Assembly (NCBI GenBank): GCA_003971905.1
Contig: RSEE01000045.1
Coordinates: forward strand, 434,001 to 498,000
DNA from: Moniliella sp. 'wahieum'
Lineage: Eukaryota; Basidiomycota; Moniliellomycetes; Moniliellales; Moniliellaceae
Direction of reading: 5' to 3'
DNA length: 64,000 nucleotides
Below, in pieces: positions 42,003 through 52,651 of this stretch. Each line of letters starts with the position of its first letter. The stretch's first letter is position 1. The translations under genes and the position numbers were made by a program. A model generated the notes under the pieces. It had not been told where the DNA came from, did no database searches, and saw only the letters and a program-made list of their open reading frames with translations.

Positions 42003-42450
42003 CGGCTTGCGCTCGACGAAAAATCCAAAAGACTATATGCATGTTTTTCCACTCGGGTTTTAGTCTCGTTTCTTGTCTAGGATCCGCTTTGCCCTTGATC
42101 CTCGCCTCGTCTCTCACTTCGAGCCTCTTGTGCTTGGTCCTCACTTTTTCTCCTTGACTCGTTTCCCCTTTCGCTGTAGACCTGTTGTTCTTTCCTTTTT
42201 TATTGTTCCCCTTCTCTTCTATAAAACCTATGCCCAATTCGGATGGCCTAAGCCGCCCACCCTTCTTTTCCTCTCACTCTTCTTCTAGGTGACTCCACTC
42301 TACAAGAACCACCTTTCCGATCAGCTCGCTTGCCCTCTTTCTTCTATCGGAGCTCCCCGCTTGCTCGTCCGACCCCTAACGTGAACCTTGTCCTTGCAGA
42401 CACTGCCTGGCTCTGTCCGACGAACAATAATGCACCAGCATCTCTCCGGC
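42003..42450 (+). mobile_element. LTR-like dispersed repeat, copy B (promoter-bearing)
   Basis: Similar to 27627-28100 in the same orientation with the landmarks listed for that copy, including CTTCTCTTCTATAAAAC (TATA box at 42220-42226). The two copies differ by many substitutions and small indels, so they are old or belong to different subfamilies. They cannot be the two ends of one element, because unrelated intact host genes lie between them. Most likely a solo LTR or truncated retroelement 5' end. Confidence 0.55.
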
Positions 42451-44526
42451 TAGCATCCCATCGCACTGTCCACTCTTGACTCGTCCACGTTTGTAACCTT
42501 TTTTTGGTACCTTGGCATGCTCCACATGATCCCACAAATTTGGACCACTCTCTTCCTTCTCCCTTTCCTTATTAATATTGACTACGCGCATGAGACGAGG
42601 AGTGCACTCCTATTTCGGGGGTTCCCTTGACGCCGAAAAAGGACGGGACTTGGTCGGCCACGCATCCTTATCGAGGATGTTCTTGCTGCCATGCGTGTCG
42701 GCTAACGAATTGTGACTCTCCGAAGGTGAATCTCTATACTGAATACCTGTATCATCGACCGATGGGGCTTACAAGGAAACGCTGAGCCTCAACCGACCTC
42801 CCAAAGGAATCGCGAGCAGAGCAGGACCCTCTGGTACCCTTCATCCGTTCCCATATACCCAAGGCAGCGTGTGTGGCTACCAATGAACGTGGTGGGCACC
42901 CGAGCGGTGAACCATATCCATTGTGACTCGGTATTTTATTCTTTCCAGATCCCAAACATCTTGCTCGCCCCGTCTTGATGGCATAGTACTCTGGCATCGT
43001 CGGAATCAAAGGGAAGAAGGGTTCTTGGGAGCGTCCCAGATACTTGGCGTTATTTTGTTGCATTCAGTTGTTTTCCAACAGTTTAAGCAGCCCCTTCTCT
43101 CTCGGGTTCCAATGGTGCACATTGCTCTCGTGTACCACCCTCCGTACGCTAACTTTGCCTCTCGTGTTCCCGAGGAGTCTTCCAACGTGTGGTCCACCTC
43201 CATTCCTGATCCTCCGAATGATCCAGGTCAGATCCCAAGGGTAATAACCTTTCTCGGGATCATCGTGAAGCTTCTGTAGTTTTGCTGAGGGCGATGACGT
43301 ACTTGATGAACACTGCTGTCCGTCCCCTCGGCTTGACAGCTGATCGCGCTAGGCCCCTCCGCAAATTGCCCACGGATGCATCCTTTATGCCTTGGACAAG
43401 TCCTACTCGATGTCATGTTCTGGGAAAAGGTGGTATTCGTGTACAGCGTTCAGGTGTGGCGGAATATCATGACACAAAACCAACAAGGAGTGAGCCAAAC
43501 ACTGCCGCTTTTGAGAATATTTGGCCATGCATCAGGCGACGAGAACTCCGAGCGCAATATCTGTTGCGCGTAACATTCTTTGTGAGCTGAGTATCGTCTT
43601 CGTACCACATACAATCCATCCAGCTATTCGTTGACAACATTGTAGCCAAATCTCTTGCCGAGAAGCCCGGCAGTCTGCATAAGATCCCCGAGATTGACCT
43701 TCTGGCTGCGGAACAATAAGGAGATCACAGAAGCGAAAAAAAAAAAACATCAGAGTTCCTAGTAGGCTTGAGGAGGGACAGAAGGGATCTTGGCCAAACG
43801 TACGAGTCCCCCCACCCCCGGTAGCTCAACATTCCCCCGGGCCAAAGAACCAAAGGTGACTTCTCCATATAAACCAAGAAACGTTAAGAAGGGACCAATG
43901 AAACCAGAACAAAGGGGAAGGGCCAAATAGAATTGCTGACGGTCTCCATGATCTCCCCTTTTATACAGAGAATCCCGAAGAATACGATCTGCGTTGCTTG
44001 TGTTGCCAACACCGCTTGTTAGCTCCTTTAACCGGAAAGGATATATTGCCCTGTCTCTCTTCGTTGTGTAATAATACCGTGCGATGCGGGAATGCCATCC
44101 CTCGCTGCTGTGGCTCTGGCTGCAGCAGATGATACATCACGTGACGTGCCATGCGGCGAGGCGGAGATACGGTGTTGCACCGACCTCACCCTGTCAGATC
44201 TCACCGCCTCCCCGAGACAGCATGACGCATGCGTCGCGCGCCGGCCACTGCCCCCGTGGCAGCCATCCGTTGGAAGCTGCTCGAAGCGTGGCGGGCGGCG
44301 GTACCCCGGCACGGGGGCAGTGGACTGGCCGCCACCCCGCCAGTGCTCTTCTGCCGCCGTTCGGGGCTTCCCGCACTGGGCCTTCGGCCACAGTCGATTG
44401 CACCCGCTCCTCCTTATTTCCTCCAGCGCACACGACAGCCACCGCATCCCCGTCAGTGTCACCACCTCTACCACCACCACCACCACTCTCGCACCGCGTA
44501 TACCCACACACCATCGCACTCCTATC
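42451..44526. other. Region downstream of repeat copy B, up to the DnaJ promoter
   Basis: 42590-43760 has lower GC and several overlapping open frames (for example 42923-43279 and 43282-43590) with no domain I can name. They may be remains of a mobile element. From about 44090 the sequence becomes GC-rich and forms the promoter and 5' UTR of the DnaJ gene, including a (CCA)n-rich stretch near 44460-44490. Confidence 0.45.
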
Positions 44527-45797
44527 ATGGTCAAGTGAGTATCCCCCCTCCCCCCCGTCTCCGCCTCCTGTGCGCGCAGCGCTGACCCGTGCTGCTCTCC
44601 AGGGAAACCAAACTCTACGACATCCTTGGTGTCGCGCCCGACGCTTCTGAGGCCGAGCTCAAGAAGGCCTACCGCAAAAAGGCCCTGTCGGCCCACCCGG
44701 ACAAGGGCGGCGACCCGGAAGCGTTTAAGGAAATCACTTCCGCCTACGATGTCCTGTCCGATTCGGAGAAGCGCGACCTGTACGACCGCTTTGGTGAGGA
44801 GGGCCTCAAGGACGGCGGCGCATGGGCGGCATGGACCCCTGACCTGTTTTCTCAGCTCTTTGGCGGTCGTGGCGGCATGTTCGGTGCTGGGTCTGGCCGT
44901 CCGCAGGGCCCGCGGAAGGGCAAGGACCTTGTGCACCGCATCAAGGTCTCGCTCGAGGAGCTGTCAATGGCAAAACGACCAAGCTTGCGCTGCAGAAGCA
45001 TGTGATTTGCAAGGCTTGCAAAGGTTTGGGTGGCAAAGAGGGTGCGGTTAAGACTTGCTCCGGCTGCCATGGCCAGGCGTCAAGTTTGTCATGCGCCAGA
45101 TGGGTCCGATGATCCAGCAGCTTCAACAGACCTGCCCCGACTGTGACGGCACGGGAGAGATCATTGATCCCAAGAACAAGTGCAAGGTGTGCAATGGCAA
45201 GATGACGCCTGAGCGCAAGGTGCTTGAGGTTCGGATTGACAAGGGTATGGAAATGGTCAACAGATCACGTTTAAGGAGGAGGCCGACCAAGCCCCGAACA
45301 CCATCCCTGGTGATGTGGTGATTGTGGTGGATGAAAAGCCTCACCCCCGCTTTAAGCGGAGGAAGAACGACCTGGTGACGGATGTGCAGATTGACCTCCT
45401 TACCGCTCTTGGTGGGGGGCAGGTCAACATCCCCCACCTCGACGACCACGCGTTGGCGATTGAGATTCGCGCGGCGAGGTGGTGAAGCCGGGGAGACTAA
45501 GGTCCTGCGTGGACAGGGTATGCCCTCTTATCGACACCACGAGATGGGCGACTTGTACGTCAAGTGTCTGTCACGTTCCCCGACTCGATCCCGGAGGACA
45601 AGATTGCCTTCTTGGAGAAGGCGCTGCCGCCTCGCGCAGCGCCGGAGAATGTGGGCAAAGACGTTGATCTCGAGCCTGTCGTGATGGAGCACATGGACGA
45701 GCGCGAAGAACGCAACGCGCGGGCAACCAATGGCGATGTGGATATGGACGAGGATGAGGATGGGGCTGGGCCGCAGGTTCAGTGTGCCCAATCCTAA
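44527..45797 (+). CDS. YDJ1: DnaJ/Hsp40 type I co-chaperone, Ydj1 (Mas5) orthologue with a C-terminal CaaX-like box
   Basis: A mini exon MVK (44527-44534) and a 68-nt intron (44535-44602) precede [20 protein letters not shown], exactly the Ydj1 start. The J domain has the HPD motif ([14 protein letters not shown]), followed by a short Gly/Phe region ([14 protein letters not shown]). The cysteine-rich zinc domain has [24 protein letters not shown] and CKVCNGKM. The substrate-binding domain ([40 protein letters not shown]) and an acidic tail follow, ending VQCAQS. Cys at position -4 fits a farnesylation box like Ydj1's CASQ, so ER/outer-membrane association is expected. It stimulates cytosolic Hsp70 ATPase and protein import. 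One-base deletions lie near 44964, 45076, 45250, 45473 and 45563. About 400 residues. Confidence 0.97.
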
Positions 45798-46193
45798 GTC
45801 CTCCCCCGACCTGATTTGCCCTCTATTGTAGCCCTTTCCCCTTTATCCCTAACTCACAACGGGCGATGTCTATTCTTGGGATCTCGTGGCTCTCCATTGC
45901 CTCCGTCCTTCCAATCCCTTTCAATCCGGATCTGCCCCCACCTCCCCTCAATTCCCTTGTATGCATCTTCCCAGTTTCTGTACTCTTGGCATGTGACCAC
46001 CCGACGGACAATGACTAGCATCGCCCCCTTCTCACCTCTGCAACGAGGACATAGTATACTTATAGAACAGGATAGAACAGGAAGCTCACGGCAAAGTGGA
46101 TCATATTACTTGGGCGGGGGTGAGCAGAGATCAGCCCGACACGGGAGGGGGAAGCTACCCGATTGATCACATAAGGGCGCGTGCCACACCCGC
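45798..46193. other. Convergent 3' flank between YDJ1 and TRAPPC4
   Basis: Contains the 3' ends of two converging genes and no conserved frame. An imperfect GATAGAACAGGATAGAACAGG duplication is visible near 46061-46082. Confidence 0.6.
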
Positions 46194-46658
46194 TCACACC
46201 CCAAGGATCGTGTTTATCCTCTGGTCGAATGCTTCGATCCGGATCGGCATCTCGGGCGTGTAGAACGGGTTGCGCATCACTGTATCCGCATACGCTTCGT
46301 AGCATCCTTGAAGCAGCGTCGGCGGCGCTGGTGCAGCACGGGCACCGGCACCGCATCCGCCCCGGGCCGCGGGGTGAATGACAAACTTGACGCCCGTCGG
46401 GTCGCCAGCAGGCCAAATCAAAGTCCGACGCTTGGAGTTGGGTCATGCCCCCGTCCCCTCCTGTCGCAGCAGCAGCAGCGTGTGTGGCGCGCGCCTTCTG
46501 CGCTGCCGCTTCGTCCGCGCAAGACGCGCCGTGATGGCGTGCACGCCATGCAATGTGCCAGCCAAGACGAGGGCGTCGTTGGATGACAGGTGCGGCTGCG
46601 GTCGCCCACCGGTGTAGATCAGCCCACCGGCCTTGTTGATGATCCAGAGTGTTGCCAT
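46194..46658 (-). CDS. TRS23: TRAPP complex subunit TRAPPC4 / Trs23 (sybindin)
   Basis: The start MATLWIINKAGGLIYTGGRP and SSNDALVLAGTLHGVHAITA are the conserved N-terminus. After a Gly/Ala-rich, error-affected middle (frame slips near 46480 and 46420) comes MTQLQASDFDL, then PTGVKFVIHP, and the family's hallmark end YADTVMRNPFYTPEMPIRIE. The stop is at 46194-46196. Trs23 is a core longin-fold subunit of TRAPP, the exchange factor that activates Rab1/Ypt1 (and Rab11-type GTPases) on ER-Golgi and Golgi membranes. About 155 residues, as in other fungi. Functionally it pairs with the TBC1D20-like RabGAP 4 kb away, which acts on the same GTPase in the opposite sense; I treat the proximity as coincidence. 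Confidence 0.95.
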
Positions 46659-46836
46659 GGCGCAGCGGGGGAAGGAGAGATGGTGGTAGTGGCTGGGCAG
46701 GCAGACGGCTGAGCGCTGAGTGTGGTGGAGTGGAGGCGGCGGCGAAGGGCCAAGCCAAGGCTACAACGTGGCAATGGGTCGCAGAACGAATGCGTAAGCG
46801 CCTATTGTTAAGCACACCCGGACCCTCAATCACTTC

Positions 46837-46916
46837 GGTACGTGGTGTGGTATCATGCTTCCTTTGGGTATAGCTCCCCCATGGAAGAGGTCCTCGGTTC
46901 AATCCCGGGCGTACCC
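46837..46916 (+). tRNA. tRNA-Pro(TGG) with intron; D arm and acceptor appear short
   Basis: The anticodon stem CTTCC (46858-46862) pairs with GGAAG (46883-46887) around TT-TGG-G and a 13-nt intron (46869-46881). The T arm CCTCGGTTCAATCCCGGG and the 3' acceptor CGTACC(C) fit tRNA-Pro, and a T-rich terminator follows (46921-46932). Compared with tRNA-Pro(AGG) at 9561-9644, the 5' half lacks one acceptor G and three bases of the D arm (GTGT-GGTATC instead of GTGTAGTGGTATC). This is either sequencing error, which is common in this window, or a pseudogene. Confidence 0.75.
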
Positions 46917-47773
46917 CTCCTTTTTGTTTTTTTTTCGGGTGCGCCACTGGAACCACACCAGGGCTTAGCAGTCACAGCCATTGCGCCCGCTGTGGGTAAT
47001 AATTGCTCACACGTCCTGCGGCTGCGAGGCTAAGCGGTTCTCGCGCCCGGCCCAGCACCGACAGCTGATGTGGGAACGGGGCGGAAGCAGCAATAAGGGA
47101 ATGTGGGACGGAGGATACACCGCCGCTGATGTCATGAAGAATGATGCGATGATACGGGTGGTTTCTATGGGCCTTGGCCGAGACGATGAGCGTGGCGGTC
47201 GACAGTCCCAAATGCGCGCTACCCCTGAACCTCCTAGGCCCCGTGCTGGGATCTGGGAACGGATCCGGGACGCATGAACCATGGGGGAGCATGGGCGGCG
47301 CTGCGGTGGAAGGGGCTGAAGATGGAGATTTCACAGCCTGCGCCCTAGTGTCATGGGGTGCGTGGCAAAGACGCGGTGAAGCGTCGCGCTGCGAGCATCT
47401 GGGATTGCCGCGCATCATGTCTATAGCAGGTCGTAGGCCGCGCCGGTGAGGGATGGGGACGAGGACAGCGGGACAGAGCTGATTGCGATCAGACAGTAAA
47501 TCTGTGCCGGGGGGCGGTGCGAAATGCGCGTCTAGTACTATTACAGTGCGGCGTGCAAAACACAGTGTGTGTCTCTATGTTGATCGGCTGACAGGGTTGG
47601 AGATGGAATCGGACCTGGGCAGATTCAATGGGCTACGTATGCTGTGGGCGAGAGGGATGCTGGTGGAGGGGACAATAAGGGGGGAAGGGTGTCGTCGCCA
47701 TAGTATACATGTGGCAAGGGGGGTGCTGCCGCGCGGCAGGGGAGGGAGATGGGAGGTGTTGGGGATATAGCGG
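46917..47773. other. Spacer downstream of tRNA-Pro(TGG) and EF-G2
   Basis: Beyond the Pol III terminator there is no recognised gene. It includes the 3' flank of the minus-strand elongation factor gene. Confidence 0.55.
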
Positions 47774-50498
47774 CTACAGGCTGCGGCCCATGTCACGCAG
47801 GACGGTGCGCTGCTTCTGGAGCTGCATCGGCCGGAAGCCGTGGAAGGCCATGGTGAACGTGCCTCCGCCCGCGCTGAGGGCGCGCAGGCGCGACGAGTAC
47901 GCCACCAGGTTGCTTAGCGGCGCCCGCGCCAGAATCACCGACTTGTCGCCCGATTGCGACAGCGTATCCCCGGCCGCAAGCGAGGTGTGGATGAGCTCGG
48001 GGGCAGGTAGACCTGGTCCAGCGCCTTGGCCGTCCCCACCGCCCCGTCACCGCCCGCCACCTGGGCAATGTCAACCACTTCGCCCTGCTGCGCGCCCGTC
48101 AGGTCGCCCACCACTGCCCCCACCGCCCCCGAGGGGAGCGCGACGGTGACGTCCATGTAGGGCTCGAGCAGAACCGGCTCGCCCTTCTGCAGAGCAGAGC
48201 GGATGGCACGGCTGACACACGCCTGCAGCGCAGCTGGCGGTGTCATTTCCTCCCCAAACGTCTCGACGCTGTGCACACGCACCTTGACCTTCACCACCGC
48301 ACTCCCACTCAGCGGCCCACGCAGCAGAGCCGCACGCACTCCCGCCCGAAGCGCGCGTTCGACCCGTGCCACAGGAGTCAGCGTCCAGCTCATCGGCTTC
48401 GTCGGCGGGGTCTTCGCTGGTTTCGGCCAAGTTGGCATCAGTAAGATCAACCTCCACCACGTTTTCACTGCTGCGAGCGGCGGCGGCGGCCGTGGCCTCG
48501 TCTACGTCCTCGGGTTCGGGCAGCGGTTCAATCTCCACCACACACGCCGCCTTCATGGGACGCCCGCCGATCGGACGGTCGAGAGCTGAGCCTGCTGGAC
48601 CGGCTGCTGGATCGTCTCACGGTACGAAACGCGAATGTCACCCAACGAAGCACGTGCCTTGAACTCGTCGCGTAACCTGCCCCTGGCAATGTCCAGGTGC
48701 AGTTCGCCCATGCCACTCAGGGTCGACTGGCCACTGCCCGCACCGTCGCCCGAGATGGACTGGTCATCGAGCCTGAGGGAAGGATCGGTCCGTACCAACA
48801 TTGCCAAGGCCGTCTGCAAGTCCTTTTCATCCGCCTTGCCACGCGGTGCAATCGACATGCTAAACACGGGCGGCGGGATGGTGATACGGGGCAGCTCAAG
48901 GCTACGCAGCGCCATCGGAGGCGCTTGGGCGTGGGACTTCTTGGATCCTTTGACCGCCAGCGCTTGTTTCTCATCAATCAATGTGTCTCCCGTCGCTGTC
49001 TCCGACAGGCCGACCACCACGCCAATTTGACCGGCTTGCAACGAATTCACTTCCACGTAGGCATCGGCATAGGGAAGGAAGATCTTGGACATTCGTTCGC
49101 GTGTCTGGGTACGGGTGTTGAAGAGGGTGCTGGACGACAGCAGCGTGCCACTGTACACGCGCACAAACGTTTGCACACCCATCTGCGGGGTCCAAACCAC
49201 CTTGAACGCCAACAGGCTGAGATAGGGATCGGTACGGGCGACAACGAATGACTCCCGGGCAGGAGGTTGGGTCGCCACCGCATTTCGTGCAGCGCGTTTC
49301 TCTTTGGCCGACTTGGGCGCCTCGAGCAGCGGAAGGCCCGTTGCCTGCACCGGGGGACGGTCGGCGGGAGAAGGAAGAAAGTCGGCAATACCATCCAACA
49401 AGGGCTGGATGCCAATGTTGCGTGCACCCGAGCCGCAAAAAACGGGAACAATGCTGCCGGTCAACACTTGGCGCCGAATGGCCCGGCGTAGGCTCGGTTC
49501 CGACACGCCCATGCTGTCCATCTCATCTGCCATCAGCATCCTCCAGCAACTCCTCATCCACCCAGCCACCGTTTCGACCAGCGCAGCGCGCGCCTCGGAC
49601 GCCGACGCATACGCCACGTCGTCCTCGTGCAGCGGCGCACGGCTTACCACCTCCCCAGCCGGCCCAGCGAACGTCAACCGCTCCATCCGCATCACATCCA
49701 CCACTCCCGTCAGCGAGACATCCATGCCGGTCGTGGTATAATCAGGGAGGATGAGGGCAACCGGTCGTGGGTGAAGGCCTTTGGCCACAAAGGAGATGAG
49801 GCTGCGCCGCAACGAGCTACCGGGACGATCGAGCTTGTTGACAAAGAGTAGGTGGGACTTGACCCCGTACCGTTGCGCTTGCGCCCACACGCCTTCCGTT
49901 TGTGCCTCGGCGCCCTCGACACCATCGAGGATGACCACCGAGCCATCCACCACCCGCACCGCGCGCTCCACCTCAATGGTAAAATCAATGTGGCCCGGGG
50001 TGTCGACGAGACTGATCGCGGCGCGGCCGCCGCCTTCTCGCGACCAAAACACCGGACCCACGGCAGCGCTTTGGATGGTGATGCCCCTTTCGCGCTCGGC
50101 CTCGAGGAAATCGGTGATGGTGCTGCCCTTGTCCACGTCGCCGGGGGCGCCAGCGGCAGAGATGGCGCCCATGGGGCGCTGGGTCAAGTGCAAGATGCGT
50201 TCGGTGCACGTCGTTTTGCCAGCATCAATGTGGGCTATGATGCTAATGTTGCGAATCTCGTCGGGCTTTTCGATGCGCAGCTTGCGGTCTGCCACGGCCT
50301 GGGCCGGGCGGACGTGGTGAGGGCGCGGAGGGAGACAGGGACAGAGACGGCGCGAGCGCTGGGCACGCGCAGGTGGCGAGGGCGGAAGGGCGAGCACGCG
50401 CGGAGCGATGGTGGTGGTGAGGTCGGCGGCGGGGCCAGTGGGGGCCCCGCATGGCGGCGGAGGCTCACGCAGGTGGGCAGGCGCGGGAGGATGCGCAT
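47774..50498 (-). CDS. MEF2: Mitochondrial elongation factor G2 / ribosome-releasing factor 2
   Basis: The best start is MRILPRLPTCVSLRRHAG at 50498: an Arg/Pro/Ser presequence running to RALTTSARP, then a one-base slip into DRKLRIEKPDEIRNISIIAH. The GTPase motifs are AHIDAGKTT (P-loop), ERERGITIQSA (switch I Thr), DTPGHIDF (G3) and NKLD (G4). Domain II has VYSGTLLSSSTLFN. Later domains show SGMGELHLDIARGRLRDEF, then VRAALRAG and the C-terminal FHGFRPMQLQKQRTVLRDMG before the stop at 47774-47776. In the EF-G2/Rrf2 group the protein works with RRF to split mitochondrial ribosomes after termination rather than in elongation. GDVDKGSTITDFLEAERERG fits that group. Slips occur near 50300, 48560, 48450 and 48000. 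About 900 residues. Confidence 0.94.
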
Positions 50499-50679
50499 GG
50501 AGGCAGAGACGGAAGGTGGGCTGCACTTGGTAAACAACACATCCGTTCTTCCTGCGGCGGAAGAGGCAGCCAGAACAAGCCGGCTTCAACTTTCAAACCA
50601 GCTGCCTCGACCCATCAACATCAACCCCATCAACATCATCCCCATCGACCCCACCCACACCTCGCCGCGCTTGGCTGCC
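50499..50679. promoter_or_regulatory. Bidirectional promoter between MEF2 and the TBC1D20-like gene
   Basis: Only 181 nt separate the two divergent start codons, so the genes must share one promoter region. It has no TATA box. It holds a CATCAACATCAACCCCATCAAC-like simple sequence near 50607-50640, which belongs to the TBC gene's 5' UTR. Confidence 0.6.
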
Positions 50680-52396
50680 ATGGCGGCTGCCCCCCCAGCC
50701 CAGAGCCCACCCCCTCCCGGACCCGCTGGACGGCCTCCGCGTCCAGGCACTTGCGCCCGGCGGCTTGGAAGGCTCCGACTTCTTCTCCGCCGCGCGCCGC
50801 CGCCGCCGTGCATGGCTGCGTTTGCTCCACCTCCCTGGCCCTACTACCGCCTCCCCCCTCGAACTGCCCCCCGATAGCCCCGGACCCAAGAGCCCCGTCC
50901 GCGTCAGCTCGGAACCTTCAGTGACGGTGCAACACACTGACTCCTCGTCCCGCCAGCGCGCCCCCTCTGTCTGTTCAGCGTCCTCGGCGGATGGCCCGCG
51001 CGACGGCCGCTGTGGCTCCCTGCCCCCTCACGCCGACGAGCGGCAAGTTCGACTCGACGTTCGCCGCAGCTTTGTATCGGGCTGGATCAGCGATGCCGAT
51101 CGTCCCGCACGACGGGCGCAGCTGTACGAAGTCGTGGTCTGCACCCTGCGTTCCTACCCGGCGCTGGCGTACTACCAAGGCTACCACGACCTCGTCTCTG
51201 TCGTGCTCCTGACCGTGGCGCCCGAACTGGACCAGGCGTACTGTGCCGAGCCCGACATTGAGTGGGAGGCCAGTCTGCCCGCTGGTCTTCCCCCGACGAG
51301 GCGCGGATGGCCAAGGCAGTCACTGCACGCATCACACTTCATATCCTGCGCGACCACTTGGCCACCACGTTTGCCCCCACCATGGCCCACCTCCAGCTGC
51401 TCACGCGTGCGGTCCAAACGCAGCCTGCGCTGAGCACCATCGAGCTAGCCGAGGGGCCGGGCCGGTGTTTGCCCTGTCCTGGCTGCTGACCTGCTTTGCC
51501 CATGACTTGGACTTGGCTTCGTCCCAGCGCGTCTTGGATGGCGTGCTGGCCTACGGCCCTTCCTTTGTCGTATGGCTGGCGGTGCAGATGCTCTTGGTGC
51601 GTCTGTCGCAGCTGGAGGAGACGGAGACTCCGGCCGACTGGGCCGCCTGGCATGCTGCGCTCCAACAGCTTCCTCGCGTCGTCCCCGACTGGGGCGGAAC
51701 CGATACCAGTGACACTGACACGGAGGAGCAGCCGCCCTGTCTCCCACCCGCTCCGTTTCCTCGACTCGTTTACCTCGTCGCTTAGGGACAGCCCTGCCTC
51801 GAGCCCAGGACGAAGACGGAACCTAGCACGTGCGCTGGTCGCCAAACCTTCCTCTCTCGCCTTGATCCAGTGGAGCGACCCGGCCGAATCCTTCGAAGAT
51901 CCCGATGTCACCCTGCCCGACGAGACCTTCCATCGACTCGCTTGCGTCGGCACTCGCTCTGCGCCCCCGTCTCCTCGACCGCTGTCGCAGCCCCGCCACG
52001 CCACCGCCTCGGTCGCGCTGAGCTCGTCCTTCACGCCGCCCGCGACCTGCAGTTGCGCCACCACCTGCGCTGCAAATTGAAGCCACCATGGGCGCAGCCA
52101 GCGTGCTGGTCAGCTGGGACCACACCCCGGCCCCACAGCCCCGGCACAGGAGTGGCCCCAGACCGACCAAACCGCTCTCGAGCATCTCCGCCTTCTCCCG
52201 CACACGCTCACCCCGCCTTGTGCCCCGCCTCCTTCGCCTCCCCCCTCTCCCCCTCCTCCCCCCTCTTGCCGTTGACCAAGTCTTCCCGCCTACAGCTCCC
52301 GTTCCAGGGAGAGTACCTGATGGCAGCAGCCTTGTGGCCCTGGTCGCGCTTCTGGTCCGCCTGTTCTGGTGGCGGTTCCCTACCCTGTGGATTTAG
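50680..52396 (+). CDS. GYP8: TBC-domain RabGAP, TBC1D20 / Gyp8 type, with C-terminal membrane anchor
   Basis: MAAAPPAQSPPPPGP starts a Pro-rich N-terminus. After a slip near 50730 it continues ALAPGGLEGSDFFSAARRRR. The catalytic region shows RQVRLDVRRSFVSGW (the DVxRS block with the GAP arginine), AQLYEVVVCTLRSYPALAYY and QGYHDLVSVVLL (YxQG, glutamine finger). Next are LHILRDHLATTFAPTMAHLQ, and FALSWLLTCFAHDLDL followed by PSFVVWLAVQMLLVR, all diagnostic for the TBC1D20/Gyp8 subgroup rather than other TBC proteins. The protein ends in a membrane segment (SLVALVALLVRLFWWRF), also typical of TBC1D20, an ER-anchored GAP for Rab1/Rab18. Slips occur near 51290, 51460, 51740 and 52100. About 560 residues. 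Confidence 0.92.
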
Positions 52397-52651
52397 ATGA
52401 TACCCCCGTCCCCCGCCCCATGATCCTATCCATAATCTTATGTCGTTCAGAGAAAGGGAGTGCAGAACTAAGAGCATTGCATGAAAGACGTTCCCCCGGC
52501 CCAAAAAAGGAAGGAAAAAAGTAGTAAGGCGAGGGGACGGTATGGCACAGGAACACGAGACACGTAGCACAACCAAGCAGCCTCTGCGTACGCCTCCGCG
52601 TACGCCTACGCCTTTGCTTTCCGCCGCCCGAGCAAGGTGGCCTTGCCCAAC

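Noticed and set aside
27627..42450. The two similar repeats as the left and right LTR of one 14.8-kb element
   Set aside because: BolA3, the membrane coiled-coil gene and the seven-helix gene lie between them, and the copies are too diverged for a single insertion.
46060..46956. A 298-codon open frame on the minus strand across TRAPPC4 and the tRNA
   Set aside because: It overlaps the conserved TRAPPC4 reading frame and runs through tRNA-Pro. Only the short part GGMTQLQASDFDL belongs to the real gene (one of its slipped frames); the rest is GC-driven.
50499..50589. Longer EF-G2 start at 50589 (MKPACSGCLFRRRKNG)
   Set aside because: That frame encodes no presequence. The alternative frame from 50498 encodes a good mitochondrial presequence (MRILPRLPTCVSLRR ... 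RALTTSARP), which a mitochondrial factor needs.
49852..50877. A 341-codon open frame on the plus strand opposite EF-G2
   Set aside because: It is the antisense of the conserved GTPase domain. Only its last part overlaps the true RabGAP start, which has its own ATG at 50680.
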